From: Chlorocebus sabaeus
Taxonomy: Eukaryota; Chordata; Mammalia; Primates; Cercopithecidae
Assembly (NCBI RefSeq): GCF_047675955.1
Contig: NW_027327624.1
Coordinates: 1 to 64,000 of the forward strand
DNA length: 64,000 nt
Direction of reading: 5' to 3'
Below the pieces are notes generated by a model. That model made no database searches. It was given only the letters and a program-made list of their open reading frames with translations, and was not told the origin of the DNA. Below, piece by piece: positions 26,241 through 35,147 of the stretch. Position 1 is the first letter of the stretch, and the number at the start of each line of letters is the position of its first letter. The translations under genes and the position numbers were made by a program.

Positions 26241-28590
26241 ACAATTAGTTTCTCAGAATGCCTCTTTCTAGTTTTTAACGGAAGATATTTCCTTTTTCAC
26301 CATAATCCTCTATGGGCTTCCAAATATCACTTTGCAAATTCCACAAGAACAGTCTTAGCGAATGGCTTCTGGAGCGGAAGGCTGTAACTCTATGAGATGA
26401 ATTATCAGAACACAAAGCAGTTTCTCAGAAAGCATCTTTCAGTTTTTATTTTAGGATATTTCCTTTATCGCGGTAGACCTCTATGGTCTTCCAAATATCA
26501 CTTTGCAATTTCCACAAGAACATTCTTAGCGAAAGGCTTCTTGAGGGGAAAGCTGTAACTCTTTGAGATGAATTAACAGAAAACAAAGCAGTTTCTCAGA
26601 AAGCTACTTTTCATTTTTTATCTTAGGATATTTCCCTTATCACCATAGCCCTCTATGGGCTTCCAAATATTATTTGAAATTTTCAAAAAAACAGTCTTAG
26701 TGAACGGTTTCTTGAGAAGAAAGCTGTAACTCTGTGAGATGTATTAACAGAACACAAAGCATTTTCTCAGAAACCTTCTTTCCACTTTTTAAGGGAACAT
26801 ATTTCATTTTCACCGTAACCCTCTATGGGCTTCCAAGTATCACATTGCGAATTCCACAAGAACAGTCTAAGCGAAATGATTCTTGAGGGGAAAGGTGTAA
26901 CTCTGTGAGATGAATTATCGCAACACAAAGCATTTTCTCAGAAAGCTTCTTTCCAGTTTTTAACAGAAGATATTTCCTTTTTCACCATAGCCCTCTATGG
27001 GCTTCCAAATCCCACTTTGCAAATTCCACAAGAACAGTCTTAGCGAATGGCTTCTTGTGGGGAAAGCTGTAACTGTGTGAGATGAATTAACAGAACAAAG
27101 AGCAGTTTCTCAAAAAGCGTCTTTTCAGTTTTTAACTGAAGATATTTCCTTTTTCACCCTAGCCCTCTATGGGCTTCCAAATATCACTTTGCAAATTCCA
27201 CAAGAAAAGTATTAGAGAAAGGCTTCTTGACGGGAAAGCTGTAACTCTGTGAGATGAATTAACAGAACACAAAGCAGCTTCTCAGAAAGCTTCTTTCCAG
27301 TTTTTAACTGAAGATATTTCCTTTTTCACCATAGCCCTCTATGGGCTTCCAAATATCACTTTGCAAGTTACACAAGAACACTCTTAGCAAAAAGGTTCTT
27401 GAGGGGAAAGCAGTAACGCTGTGAGATGAATTAACAGAACACAAAGCAATTTTTCAGATACCTTCTTTTTAGTTTTTTTCATAGGATATTTCCTTTTTCA
27501 CCATAGCTCTCTATGGGCTTCCAAATATGACTTTGCAAATTCCACACGAACAGTCTTAGCGAATGGCTTATTGAGGGGAAAGCTGTAACTGTGTGAGATG
27601 AATTAACAGAACACAAACCAGTTTCTCAGAAATATTCTTTCCAATTTTTAAGGGAAGATATTTCCTTTTTCACCATAGCACTCTATGAGCTTCCAAATAT
27701 CACTTTGCAAATTTCACAAGAACAGTCTTAGTGAACGGAATCTTGAAGGCAAAGCTGTAACTCTGTGAGACGAATTAACGGAACACAAAGCAGTTTCTGA
27801 GAAAGCTTCTTTTCAGTTGTTATCTTAGGATATTTCCTTTTTCTCCGTAGCCCTCTATGGGCTTACAAATATGACTTTGCAAATTCCACAAGAACAGTCT
27901 TAGCGAAAGGCTTCTAGAGTGCAAAGCTGTAACTCTGAGGGAAGAATTAGCAGAACACAAAGCAGTTTCGCAGAAAGCTTCTTTACAGTTTTTAACGGAA
28001 GATATTTCCTTTTTCATCACAGTCCTCTATGGGCTTCCAAATATCACTTTGCAAATTCCACAAGAACAGTCTTAGCGACCGGCTTATTAAGGGGAAAGAT
28101 GTAACTCTGTGAGATGAATTAACAGAACACATAGAAGTTTCTCACAAAGCTTCTTTCCTGTTTTTAAATAAGATATTTCCTTTTTAACCATCGCCCTCTA
28201 TGGGCTTCCAAGTATCACTTTCCAAATTCCAGAATAACACTCTTAGCGAAAGTCTTCTTGAGGGGAAAGCTGTACCTCTGTGAGATGAATTAACAGAACA
28301 CAAAGCAGTTTCTCAGAAAGCTTCTTTCCAGTTATTAATGGAAGATATTTCCTTTTTCATCGTAGCCCTTTATGGGATTCCAAATATCATTTGGCAAATT
28401 CCACAAGAACAGTCTTACCGAAAGGCATCTTGAGGGGAAAGCAGTAACTCTGTGAAATGAATTAACAGAACACAAAGCAGTTTCTCAGAAAGCTTCTCTC
28501 CAGTTTTTAACTGAAGATATTTCCTTTTTCATCATAGCCCGCTATGATCTTCCAAATATCACTTTCCAAAATCCACCAGAGCTGCCTTAG

Positions 28591-28600
28591 CGAAAGGCTT
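28591..28600. repeat. Target-site duplication of L1 copy 1, left
   Basis: The word cgaaaggctt directly precedes the poly-T and is repeated at 34,787-34,796 directly after the L1 5' end. Removing the element restores the ordinary monomer text 'ttagcgaaaggcttcttg'. Confidence 0.85.
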
Positions 28601-28619
28601 TTTTTTTTTTTTTTTTTTT
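28599..28619 (-). repeat. L1 copy 1 poly-A tail (poly-T on + strand)
   Basis: An uninterrupted T-run of about 21, the first two bases of which are shared with the target-site duplication. Length and purity fit recent insertion, since old L1 tails become interrupted. Confidence 0.9.
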
Positions 28620-28848
28620 AAATTTATTTATTATTATTAAACTTCAAGTTGTAGGGTACATGTGCACAATGTGCAGGTTTGCTACATATGTATACTTGTG
28701 ATACTTGTGCCATGTTGGTATGCTGCACCCATCAACCCGTCATTTACATAAGGTATAACTCCCAATGCAATCCCTCCCCCCTCCCCCCTCCCCATGATAG
28801 GCCCCGGTGTGTGATGTTCCCCTTCCCGAGTCCAAGTGATCTCATTGT
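28620..28848 (-). other. L1 copy 1 3' UTR with poly-A signals and G-rich tract
   Basis: On the minus strand this runs from the ORF2 stop to the tail. AATAAA appears twice (TTTATT at 28,623-28,628 and 28,627-28,632 on the + strand), just upstream of the tail. A C-rich run on the + strand at 28,771-28,794 (G-runs on the L1 sense strand) is the conserved L1 3'-UTR polypurine tract, which could form a G-quadruplex. The 3'-UTR text, with the 'acctgatgtaaatgatgag' motif seen in copy 3, is unlike human L1HS and resembles L1RS. Confidence 0.85.
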
Positions 28849-31800
28849 TCAGTTCCCACCTATGAGTGAGAACATGCGGTGTTTGGTTTTCTGTTCTTGT
28901 GATAGTTTGCTAAGAATGATGGTTTCCAGCTGCATCCATGTCCCTACAAAGGACACAAACTCATCCTTTTTTATGGCTGCATAGTATTCCATGGTGTATA
29001 TGTGCCACATTTTCTTAATCCAATCTGTCACTGATGGACATTTGGGTTGATTCCAAGTCTTTGCTATTGTGAATAGTGCTGCAATAAACATACGTGTGCA
29101 TGTGTCTTTATAGCAGCATAATTTATAATCCTTTGGGTATATACCTAGTAATGGCATGGCTGGGTCATATGGTACTTCTAGTTCTAGATCCTTGAGGAAT
29201 CGCCATACTGTTTTCCATAATGGTTGAACTAGTTTACAATCCCACCAACAGTGTAAAAGTGTTCCTATTTCTCCACATCCTCTCCAGCACCTGTTGTTTC
29301 CTGACTTTTGAATGATCGCCATTCTAACTGGTGTGAGATGGTATCTCATTGTGGTTTTGATTTGCATTTCTCTGATGGCCAGTGATGATGAGCATTTTTT
29401 CATGTGTCTGTTGGCTGTATGAATGTCTTCTTTTGAGAAATGTCTGTTCATATCCTTTGCCCACTTTTGGATGGGGTTGTTTGTTTTTTTCTTGTAAATT
29501 TGTTTGAGTTCTTTGTGGGTTCTGGATATTAGCCCTTTGTCAGATGAGTAGATTGCAAAAATTTTCTCCCATTCTGTAGGTTGCCTGTTCACTCTGATAG
29601 TAGTTTCTTTTGCTGTGCAGAAGCTCCTTAGTTTAATGAGATCCCATTTGTCAATTTTGGCTTTTGCTGCCGTTGCTTTTGGTGTTTTAGACATGAAGTC
29701 TTTGCCCATGCCTATGTCCTGAATGGTACTACCTAGGTTTTCCTCTAGGATTTTTATGGTATTGGGTCTAACATTTAAGTCTCTAATCCATCTTGAATTA
29801 ATTTTCGTATAAGGAGTAAGGAAAGGATCCAGTTTCAGCTTTCTACTTATGGCTAGCCAATTTTCCCAGCACCATTTATTAAATAGGGAATCCTTTCCCC
29901 ATTTCTTGTTTCTCTCAGGTTTGTCAAAGATCAGATGGCTGTAGATGTGTGGTGTTATTTCTGAGGACTCTGTTCTGTTCCATTGGTCTATATCTCTGTT
30001 TTGGTACCAGTACCATGCTGTTTTGGTGACTGTAGCCTTGTAGTATAGTTTGAAGTCAGGTAGCGTGATGCCTCCAGCTTTGTTCTTTTGACTTAGGATT
30101 GTCTTGGAGATGCGGGCTCTTTTTTGCTTCCATATGAACTTTAAAGCAGTTTTTTCCAATTCTGTGAAGAAGCTCATTGGTAGCTTGATGGGGATGGCAT
30201 TGAATCTATAAATTACCTTGGGCAGTATGGCCATTTTCACGATATTGATTCTTCCTATCCATGAGCATGGTATGTTCTTCCATTTGTTTGTGTCCTCTTT
30301 GATTTCACTGAGCAGTGGTTTGTAGTTCTCCTTGAAGAGGTCCTTTACATCCCTTGTAAGTTGGATTCCTAGGTGTTTTATTCTCTTTGAAGCAATTGTG
30401 AATGGAAGTTCATTCCTGATTTGGCTCTCTGTTTGACTGTCACTGGTGTATAAGAATGCTTGTGACTTTTGCGCATTAATTTTGTATCCTGAGACTTTGC
30501 TGAAGTTGCTTATCAGCTTAAGGAGATTTTGGGCTGAGACAATGGAGTTTTCTAAATATACAATCATGTCGTCTGCAAACAGGGACAATTTGACGACTTC
30601 TTTTCCTAACTGAATCCCCTTGATTTCTTTCTCTTGCCTGATTGCCCTAGCCAGAACTTCCAACACTATGTTGAATAGGAGTGGTGAGAGAGGGCATCCC
30701 TGTCTTGTGCCAGTTTTCAAAGGGAATTTTTCCAGGTTTTGCCCATTCAGTATGATATTGGCTGTGGGTTTGTCATAAATAGCTCTTATGATTTTGAGGT
30801 ACGTTCCATCAATACCGAATTTATTGAGCGTTTTTAGCATGAAGGGCTGTTGAATTTTGTCAAAAGCCTTTTCTGCATCGATTGAGATAATCATGTGGTT
30901 CTTGTCTTTGGTTCTGTTTATATGCTGGATTATGTTTATTGATTTGCGAATGTTGAACCAGCCTTGCATACCAGGGATGAAGCCCACTTGATCATGGTGG
31001 ATAAGCTTTTTGATGTGCTGCTGAATCCGGTTTGCCAGTATTTTATTGAGGATTTTTGCATCGATGTTCATCAGGGATATTGGTCTAAAATTCTCTTTTT
31101 TTGTTGTGTCTCTGCCAGGCTTTGGTATCAGGATGATGTTGGCCTCATAAAATGAGTTAGGGAGGATTCCCTCTTTTTCTATTGATTGGAATAGTTTCAG
31201 AAGGAATGGTACCAGCTCCTCCTTGTACCTCTGGTAGAATTCAGCTGTGAATCCATCTGGTCCTGGACTTTTTTTGGTTGGTAGGCTATTAATTATTGCC
31301 TCAATTTCAGAGCCTACTATTGGTCTATTCAGGGATTCAACTTCTTCCTGGTTTAGTCTTGGAAGAGTGTAAGTGTCCAGGAAATTATCCATTTCTTCTA
31401 GATTTTCCAGTTTATTTGCGTAGAGGTGTTTATAGTATTCTCTGATGGTAGTTTGTATTTCTGTGGGGTCGCTGGTGATCTCCCCTTTATCATTTTTAAT
31501 TGCATCGATTTGATTCTTCTCTCTTTTCTTCTTTATTAGTCTTGCTAGTGGTCTGTCAATTTTGTTGATCTTTTCAAAAAACCAACTCCTGGATTCATTG
31601 ATTTTTTGGAGGGTTTTTTGTGTCTCTATCTCCTTCAGTTCTGCTCTGATCTTAGTTATTTCTTGCCTTCTGCTAGCTTTCGAATGTGTTTGCTCTTGCT
31701 TCTCTAGTTCTTTTAATTGCGATGTTAGAGTGTCAATTTTAGATCTTTCCTGCTTTCTCTTGTGGGCATTTAGTGCTATAAATTTCCCTCTACACACTGC

Positions 31801-32676
31801 TTTAAATGTGTCCCAGAGATTCTGGTATGTTGTATCTTTGTTCTCATTGGTTTCAAAGAACATCTTTATTTCTGCCTTCATTTCGTTATGTACCCAGTAG
31901 TCATTCAGGAGCAGGTTGTTCAGTTTCCATGTAGTTGAGCGGTTTTGATTGAGTTTCTTAGTCCTGCGTTCTAATTTGATTGCACTGTGGTCTGAGAGAC
32001 AGTTTGTTATAATTTCTGTTCTTGTACATTTGCTGAGGAGTGCTTTACTTCCAATTACGTGGTCAATTTTGGAGTAAGTACGATGTGGTGCTGAGAAGAA
32101 TGTATATTCTGTTGATTTGGGGTGGAGAGTTCTATAGATGTCTATTAGGTCTGCTTGCTGCAGAGATGAGTTCAATTCCTGGATATCCTTGTTAACTTTC
32201 TGTCTCGTTGATCTGTCTAATGTTGACAGTGGAGTGTTGAAGTCTCCCATTATTATTGTATGGGAGTCTAAGTCTCTTTGTAAGTCTCTAAGGACTTGCT
32301 TTATGAATCTGGGTGCTCCTGTATTGGGTGCATATATATTTAGGATAGTTAGCTCTTCCTGTTGAATTGATCCCTTTACCATTATGTAATGGCCTTCTTT
32401 GTCTCTTTTGATCTTTGATGGTTTAAAGTCTGTTTTATCAGAGACTAGTATTGCAACCCCCGCTTTTTTTTGTTCTCCATTTGCTTGGTAAATCTTCCTC
32501 CATCCCTTTATTTTGAGCCTATGTATGTCTCTGCGTGTGAGATGGGTCTCCTGAATACAGCAGACTGATGGGTCTTGACTCTTTATCCAGTTTGCCAGTC
32601 TGTGTCTTTTAATTGGAGCATTTAGTCCATTTACATCTAAGGTTAAGATTTTTATGTGTGAACTTGATCCTGCCAT
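28849..32676 (-). CDS. L1 ORF2 protein: endonuclease / reverse transcriptase, full length (1,275 aa)
   Basis: Encodes the protein that nicks target DNA and reverse-transcribes L1 RNA (target-primed reverse transcription). Length equals that of human L1 ORF2p. Domains: APE-like endonuclease about 1-239, with E43 (QETHL), D145 and N147 (GDFN), D205 (SKIDH) and D229/H230 (SDHSAI) present; Z region; reverse transcriptase about 500-770 with the FADD catalytic motif near 700-703; C-terminal cysteine motif CX3CX7HX4C (CWRGC...H...C). It starts at ATG 32,676 in the MAGSSSH context, 63 bp after the ORF1 stop, and ends in GGN-stop as in primate L1. The oddity is residue 14: the codon is GAT (Asp; LTLDVNGLN) where human L1 has the essential Asn14. 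Translation of ORF2 is expected by reinitiation from the bicistronic mRNA. The reading frame is certain; activity is not. Confidence 0.97.
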   Translation of the reverse strand: MAGSSSHIKILTLDVNGLNAPIKRHRLANWIKSQDPSVCCIQETHLTRRDIHRLKIKGWRKIYQANGEQKKAGVAILVSDKTDFKPSKIKRDKEGHYIMVKGSIQQEELTILNIYAPNTGAPRFIKQVLRDLQRDLDSHTIIMGDFNTPLSTLDRSTRQKVNKDIQELNSSLQQADLIDIYRTLHPKSTEYTFFSAPHRTYSKIDHVIGSKALLSKCTRTEIITNCLSDHSAIKLERRTKKLNQNRSTTWKLNNLLLNDYWVHNEMKAEIKMFFETNENKDTTYQNLWDTFKAVCRGKFIALNAHKRKQERSKIDTLTSQLKELEKQEQTHSKASRRQEITKIRAELKEIETQKTLQKINESRSWFFEKINKIDRPLARLIKKKREKNQIDAIKNDKGEITSDPTEIQTTIREYYKHLYANKLENLEEMDNFLDTYTLPRLNQEEVESLNRPIVGSEIEAIINSLPTKKSPGPDGFTAEFYQRYKEELVPFLLKLFQSIEKEGILPNSFYEANIILIPKPGRDTTKKENFRPISLMNIDAKILNKILANRIQQHIKKLIHHDQVGFIPGMQGWFNIRKSINIIQHINRTKDKNHMIISIDAEKAFDKIQQPFMLKTLNKFGIDGTYLKIIRAIYDKPTANIILNGQNLEKFPLKTGTRQGCPLSPLLFNIVLEVLARAIRQEKEIKGIQLGKEVVKLSLFADDMIVYLENSIVSAQNLLKLISNFSKVSGYKINAQKSQAFLYTSDSQTESQIRNELPFTIASKRIKHLGIQLTRDVKDLFKENYKPLLSEIKEDTNKWKNIPCSWIGRINIVKMAILPKVIYRFNAIPIKLPMSFFTELEKTALKFIWKQKRARISKTILSQKNKAGGITLPDFKLYYKATVTKTAWYWYQNRDIDQWNRTESSEITPHIYSHLIFDKPERNKKWGKDSLFNKWCWENWLAISRKLKLDPFLTPYTKINSRWIRDLNVRPNTIKILEENLGSTIQDIGMGKDFMSKTPKATAAKAKIDKWDLIKLRSFCTAKETTIRVNRQPTEWEKIFAIYSSDKGLISRTHKELKQIYKKKTNNPIQKWAKDMNRHFSKEDIHTANRHMKKCSSSLAIREMQIKTTMRYHLTPVRMAIIQKSGNNRCWRGCGEIGTLLHCWWDCKLVQPLWKTVWRFLKDLELEVPYDPAMPLLGIYPKDYKLCCYKDTCTRMFIAALFTIAKTWNQPKCPSVTDWIKKMWHIYTMEYYAAIKKDEFVSFVGTWMQLETIILSKLSQEQKTKHRMFSLIGGN

Positions 32677-32739
32677 TATGATATTAACTGGTTATTTTGC
32701 TCGTTAGTTGATGCAGTTTCTTCCTAGCCTTGATGGTCT
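32677..32739 (-). other. L1 inter-ORF spacer, 63 bp
   Basis: A 63-nt gap between the ORF1 stop and the ORF2 ATG, the same length as in human L1. In-frame stops here separate the two proteins. It fits the unconventional ORF2 initiation known for primate L1. Confidence 0.85.
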
Positions 32740-33756
32740 TTATATTTTGGCATGTTTTTGCAAAGGCTGGTACCGGTTGTTCCTTTCCATGTTTAGTGCT
32801 TCCTTCAGGGTCTCTTGTAAGGCAGGCCTAGTGGTGACAAAATCTCTAAGCATTTGCTTATCTGTAAAGGATTTTATTTCTCCTTCACTTATGAAACTTA
32901 GTTTGGCTGGATATAAAATCCTGGGTTTAAAATTCTTTTCTTTAAGAATGTTGAATATTGGCCCCCACTCTCTTCTGGCTTGAAGAGTTTCTGGCGAGAG
33001 ATCTGCTGTTAGTCTGATGGGCTTCCCTTTGTGGGTAACCCGTCCTTTCTCTCTGGCTGCCCTTAAGATTTTTTCCTTCATTTCAACTTTGGTGAATCTG
33101 GCAATTATGTGTCTTGGAGTTGCTCTTCTCGAGGAGTATCTTTGTGGCGTTCTCTGTATTTCCTGGATTTGAATGTTGGCCTGCCCTACTAGGTTGGGGA
33201 AGTTCTCCTGGATGATATCCTGAAGAGTGTTTTCCAACTTGGTTCCATTTTCCCCCTCACTTTCAGGCACCCCAATCAGACGTAGATTTGGTCTTTTTAC
33301 ATAATCCCATACTTCTTGCAGGCTTTGTTCATTTCTTTTTCTTCTTTTTTCTTTTGGTTTCTCTTCTCGCTTCATTTCATTCATTTGATCCTCCATCGCT
33401 GACATTCTTTCTTCCAGTTGATCTAGTCGGTTACTGAAGCTTGGGCATTTGTCACGTATTTCTCGTGCCATGGTTTTCGTCTCTTTCATTTCGTTTGTGA
33501 GCTTCTCTGCATTAATTACTCTAGCCATCAATTCTTCCACTTTTTTTTCAAGATTTTTAGTTTCTTTGCGCTGGGTACGTAATTCCTCCTTTAGCTCTGA
33601 GAAATTTGATGGACTGAAGCCTTCTTCTCTCATCTCGTCGAAGTCATTCTCCGTCCAGCTTTGATCCATTGCTGGCGATGAGCTGCGCTCCTTTGCCGGG
33701 GGAGATGCGCTCTTATTTTTTGAATTCCCAGCTTTTCTGCCCTGCTTTTTCCCCAT
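32740..33756 (-). CDS. L1 ORF1 protein: trimeric RNA-binding nucleic-acid chaperone (338 aa)
   Basis: Encodes the protein that coats L1 RNA to form the cytoplasmic ribonucleoprotein. It is 338 aa, the same as human L1 ORF1p. In order: a basic, Ser/Pro-rich N-terminus (MGKKQGRK, SASPPAKERSSSP); a long charged coiled coil, about 50-150, rich in E/K heptads (EELRTQRKETKNLEKKVEEL); an RRM, about 157-250 (YVKRPNLRLIGVPES; QRYSSRRATPRHII); and a C-terminal domain, about 254-320 (REKGRVTHKGKPIRLTADLS, ARREWGPIFNILKEKNF). ATG at 33,754-33,756. The RRM and C-terminal domain are very like human L1. The coiled coil differs strongly, as expected for a separate Old World monkey lineage, because this segment evolves fast in primates. 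Confidence 0.96.
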   Translation of the reverse strand: MGKKQGRKAGNSKNKSASPPAKERSSSPAMDQSWTENDFDEMREEGFSPSNFSELKEELRTQRKETKNLEKKVEELMARVINAEKLTNEMKETKTMAREIRDKCPSFSNRLDQLEERMSAMEDQMNEMKREEKPKEKRRKRNEQSLQEVWDYVKRPNLRLIGVPESEGENGTKLENTLQDIIQENFPNLVGQANIQIQEIQRTPQRYSSRRATPRHIIARFTKVEMKEKILRAAREKGRVTHKGKPIRLTADLSPETLQARREWGPIFNILKEKNFKPRILYPAKLSFISEGEIKSFTDKQMLRDFVTTRPALQETLKEALNMERNNRYQPLQKHAKI

Positions 33757-34343
33757 CTTTGTGGTTTTATCTGCCTCTGGTCTTTGATGATGGTGATGTA
33801 CTGATGGGGTTTTGGTGTAGGTGTCCTTCCTGTTTGATAGCTTTCCTTCTAACAGTCAGGATCCTCAGCTGTAGGTTGTAGCTGTAGGAGATTGCTTGAG
33901 GTCCACTCCAGACCCTGTTTGCCTGGGTATCAGCAGCAGAGGCTGCAGAAGATAGAATATTTCTGAACAGCGAGTGTACCTGTCTGATTCTTGCTTTGGA
34001 AGCTTCCTCTCAGGGGTGTACTCCACCCTGTGAGGTGTGGGGTGTCAGACTGCCCCTAGTGGGGGATGTCTCCCAGTTAGGCTACTCAGGGGTCAGGGAC
34101 CCACTTGAGCAGGGAGTCTGTCCCTTCTCAGATCTCAACCTCCGTGTTGGGAGATCCACTGCTCTCTTCAAAGCTGTCAGACAGAGTCGTTTGCATCTGC
34201 AGAGCTGCTGCGTTTGTTATTATTTACTGTGCCCTGTCCCCAGAGGTGGAGTCTACAGAGACAGGCAGGTTTCCTTGAGCTGCTGTGAGCTCCACCCAGT
34301 TCGAGCTTCCCAGCAGCTTTGTTTACCTACTTAAGCCTCAGCA

Positions 34344-34388
34344 ATGGCGGGCGCCCCTCCGCCAGCCTCGCTGCTGCCTTGCCGGTAG
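34344..34388 (+). pseudogene. L1 antisense ORF0-like reading frame, stops after 14 codons
   Basis: On the strand opposite to L1, inside the 5' UTR, an ATG in a good start context (gcaatgg) opens MAGAPPPASLLPCR and then meets TAG at 34,386-34,388. The first residues match the primate L1 ORF0 start as I know it (MAGAPPPASL...), which in human continues to about 70 residues. This copy is therefore truncated right after the conserved start. Function is unlikely beyond a short peptide; identification rests on recall of the human ORF0 N-terminus. Confidence 0.6.
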
Positions 34389-34765
34389 ATCACAGACTGC
34401 TGTGCTAGCAATGAGGGAGGCTCCGTGGGTGTGGGACCCTCCCGGCCAGGTGTGGGATATGATCTCCTGGTGTGCCTGTTTGCTTAAAGTGCAGTTTTGG
34501 GGTGGGAGTTACCCGATTTTCCAGGTGTTGTGTGTCTCAGTTCCCCTGGCTAGGAAAAGGCATTCCCTTCCCCCTTGTGCTTTCCAGGTGAGGCAATGCC
34601 TGGCCGTGCTTCAGCTCTCGCTGTTCGGGCTGCAGCAGCTGACCAGCACCGATCGTCTGGCACTCCCCAGTGAGATGAACCCAGTACCTCAGTTGAAAAT
34701 GCAGAAATCACCAGTCTTCTGTGTCGCTCGCGCTGGGAGTTGGAGACTGGAGCTGTTCCTCTTCG

Positions 34766-34774
34766 GCCATCTTG
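34766..34774 (-). promoter_or_regulatory. YY1-type motif of the L1 promoter
   Basis: gccatcttg on the + strand is CAAGATGGC on the L1 strand, 13-21 nt from the inferred L1 start at 34,786. This is exactly the human L1 YY1 site position, which sets the transcription start and supports the element being truly full length. Confidence 0.75.
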
Positions 34775-34786
34775 CTCCGCCCCTCA

Positions 34787-34796
34787 CGAAAGGCTT
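34787..34796. repeat. Target-site duplication of L1 copy 1, right
   Basis: cgaaaggctt directly after the L1 5' end, matching 28,591-28,600. The satellite then continues in phase with 'cttgaagggaaatctgtaac'. Confidence 0.85.
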
Positions 34797-34864
34797 CTTG
34801 AAGGGAAATCTGTAACTCTGTGAGATGAATTAACAGAACACAAAGCAGTTTTTCAGAAAGCTTT
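34797..34864. repeat. Alpha-satellite fragment between two L1 insertions
   Basis: About 70 bp of the interrupted monomer ('gagatgaattaacagaac', 'cagtttttcagaaagc') separates L1 copy 1 from L1 copy 2. The rest of this monomer continues at 35,813. Confidence 0.9.
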
Positions 34865-34876
34865 TTTCCAGTTTTT
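34865..34876. repeat. Target-site duplication of L1 copy 2, left
   Basis: tttccagttttt, repeated at 35,801-35,812. The right edge merges into the element's poly-T, so its end is uncertain by a few bases. Excising the element gives the normal monomer text 'tttccagtttttaacgg'. Confidence 0.75.
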
Positions 34877-34889
34877 TTTTTTTTTTTTT

Positions 34890-35096
34890 GATGCTTCTAC
34901 ATAATTTATTTGCGTTTTTAAATTCCAGGTGCGTTTAAAATAAAAGTAATTCTAAAATTATATCAATCTCTTTATCTGTGCTAGAAGTGCTAAAAACTTG
35001 ATATTTTGTATAATTTGTTGACTTATTTTAAGAGAAATTAAGTCACATTAAAGATTATTTAAAGATTTGTTTCCAATATGAAGAATTAGATATTCA
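34890..35096 (-). other. 207-bp 3'-transduced genomic segment
   Basis: AT-rich DNA with no resemblance to alpha satellite or L1, lying between the L1's own A-rich tail and a second poly-A. It should represent the genomic DNA that flanked the parent L1 on its 3' side, copied by read-through transcription. No open frame or known repeat was recognised in it. Confidence 0.85.
34915..34920 (-). terminator. Poly-A signal AATAAA used for the read-through L1 transcript
   Basis: tttatt on the + strand is AATAAA on the transcript strand, 25 nt upstream of the distal poly-A start (34,889). That is the normal distance for cleavage and polyadenylation and explains where the read-through transcript ended. 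Confidence 0.8.
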
Positions 35097-35110
35097 TTTT
35101 TTTTTCTTTT

Positions 35111-35145
<35 letters not shown>

Positions 35146-35147
35146 TT
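35097..35147 (-). repeat. Proximal L1 A-tail with (TAAA)n microsatellite
   Basis: A T-run followed by about nine TTTA units on the + strand. This is the tail of the parent L1, expanded into a tetranucleotide repeat starting from its AATAAA-rich end. Confidence 0.88.

Larger units (their letters stand above)
18796..28590. repeat. Divergent alpha-satellite monomers, about 57 units, no homogeneous HOR
   Basis: Head-to-tail monomers of about 171 bp in the same orientation as the HOR array, each with a recognisable 'ttcctttttcaccatag' and usually 'gaaagcttc'. Neighbours differ at many positions. Scattered similarity at multi-monomer offsets (listed separately) points to decayed HOR structure. No non-satellite DNA is seen until the L1 at 28.6 kb, and no gene. 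Confidence 0.92.
28601..34786 (-). mobile_element. Full-length LINE-1 retrotransposon (Old World monkey L1RS/L1PA type), both ORFs intact
   Basis: A complete non-LTR retrotransposon of about 6.19 kb in reverse orientation. On the minus strand the order is: 5' end at 34,786 with the YY1-type motif at the expected +13 to +21; 5' UTR 34,786-33,757; ORF1 33,756-32,740; 63-bp spacer; ORF2 32,676-28,849; 3' UTR with a G-rich tract; AATAAA signals; and a pure A tail of about 19-21. A 10-bp target-site duplication flanks it. The A tail is uninterrupted and there is no stop or frameshift in 1,613 codons, which suggests a young insertion. The ORF1 N-terminal half and the 3' UTR differ from human L1HS/L1PA2 and look like cercopithecid elements. 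Confidence 0.97.
33757..34786 (-). promoter_or_regulatory. L1 5' UTR with internal RNA polymerase II promoter
   Basis: A GC-rich, CpG-containing segment of about 1,030 bp upstream of ORF1, in sharp contrast with the AT-rich satellite around it. Primate L1 5' UTRs carry an internal sense promoter and an antisense promoter. The length, the YY1 motif near the 5' end and the ORF0-like ATG on the antisense strand all support identification as a complete 5' UTR. Promoter activity is inferred from the family. Confidence 0.85.

Noticed and set aside
28679..33881. Several + strand frames of 60-112 codons inside L1 copy 1
   Set aside because: They are antisense shadows of ORF1, ORF2 and the UTRs.
34285..34815. 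176-codon + strand frame in the L1 5' UTR region
   Set aside because: It begins at GTG, is antisense to the L1 5' UTR, and runs out into alpha satellite past the L1 end. The recognisable ORF0-type ATG lies in another frame and stops after 14 codons.
34890..35096. The 207-bp unique segment as a gene exon or processed transcript
   Set aside because: It is AT-rich, with no open frame or splice structure seen. Its position between two A-tails is explained by L1 read-through.
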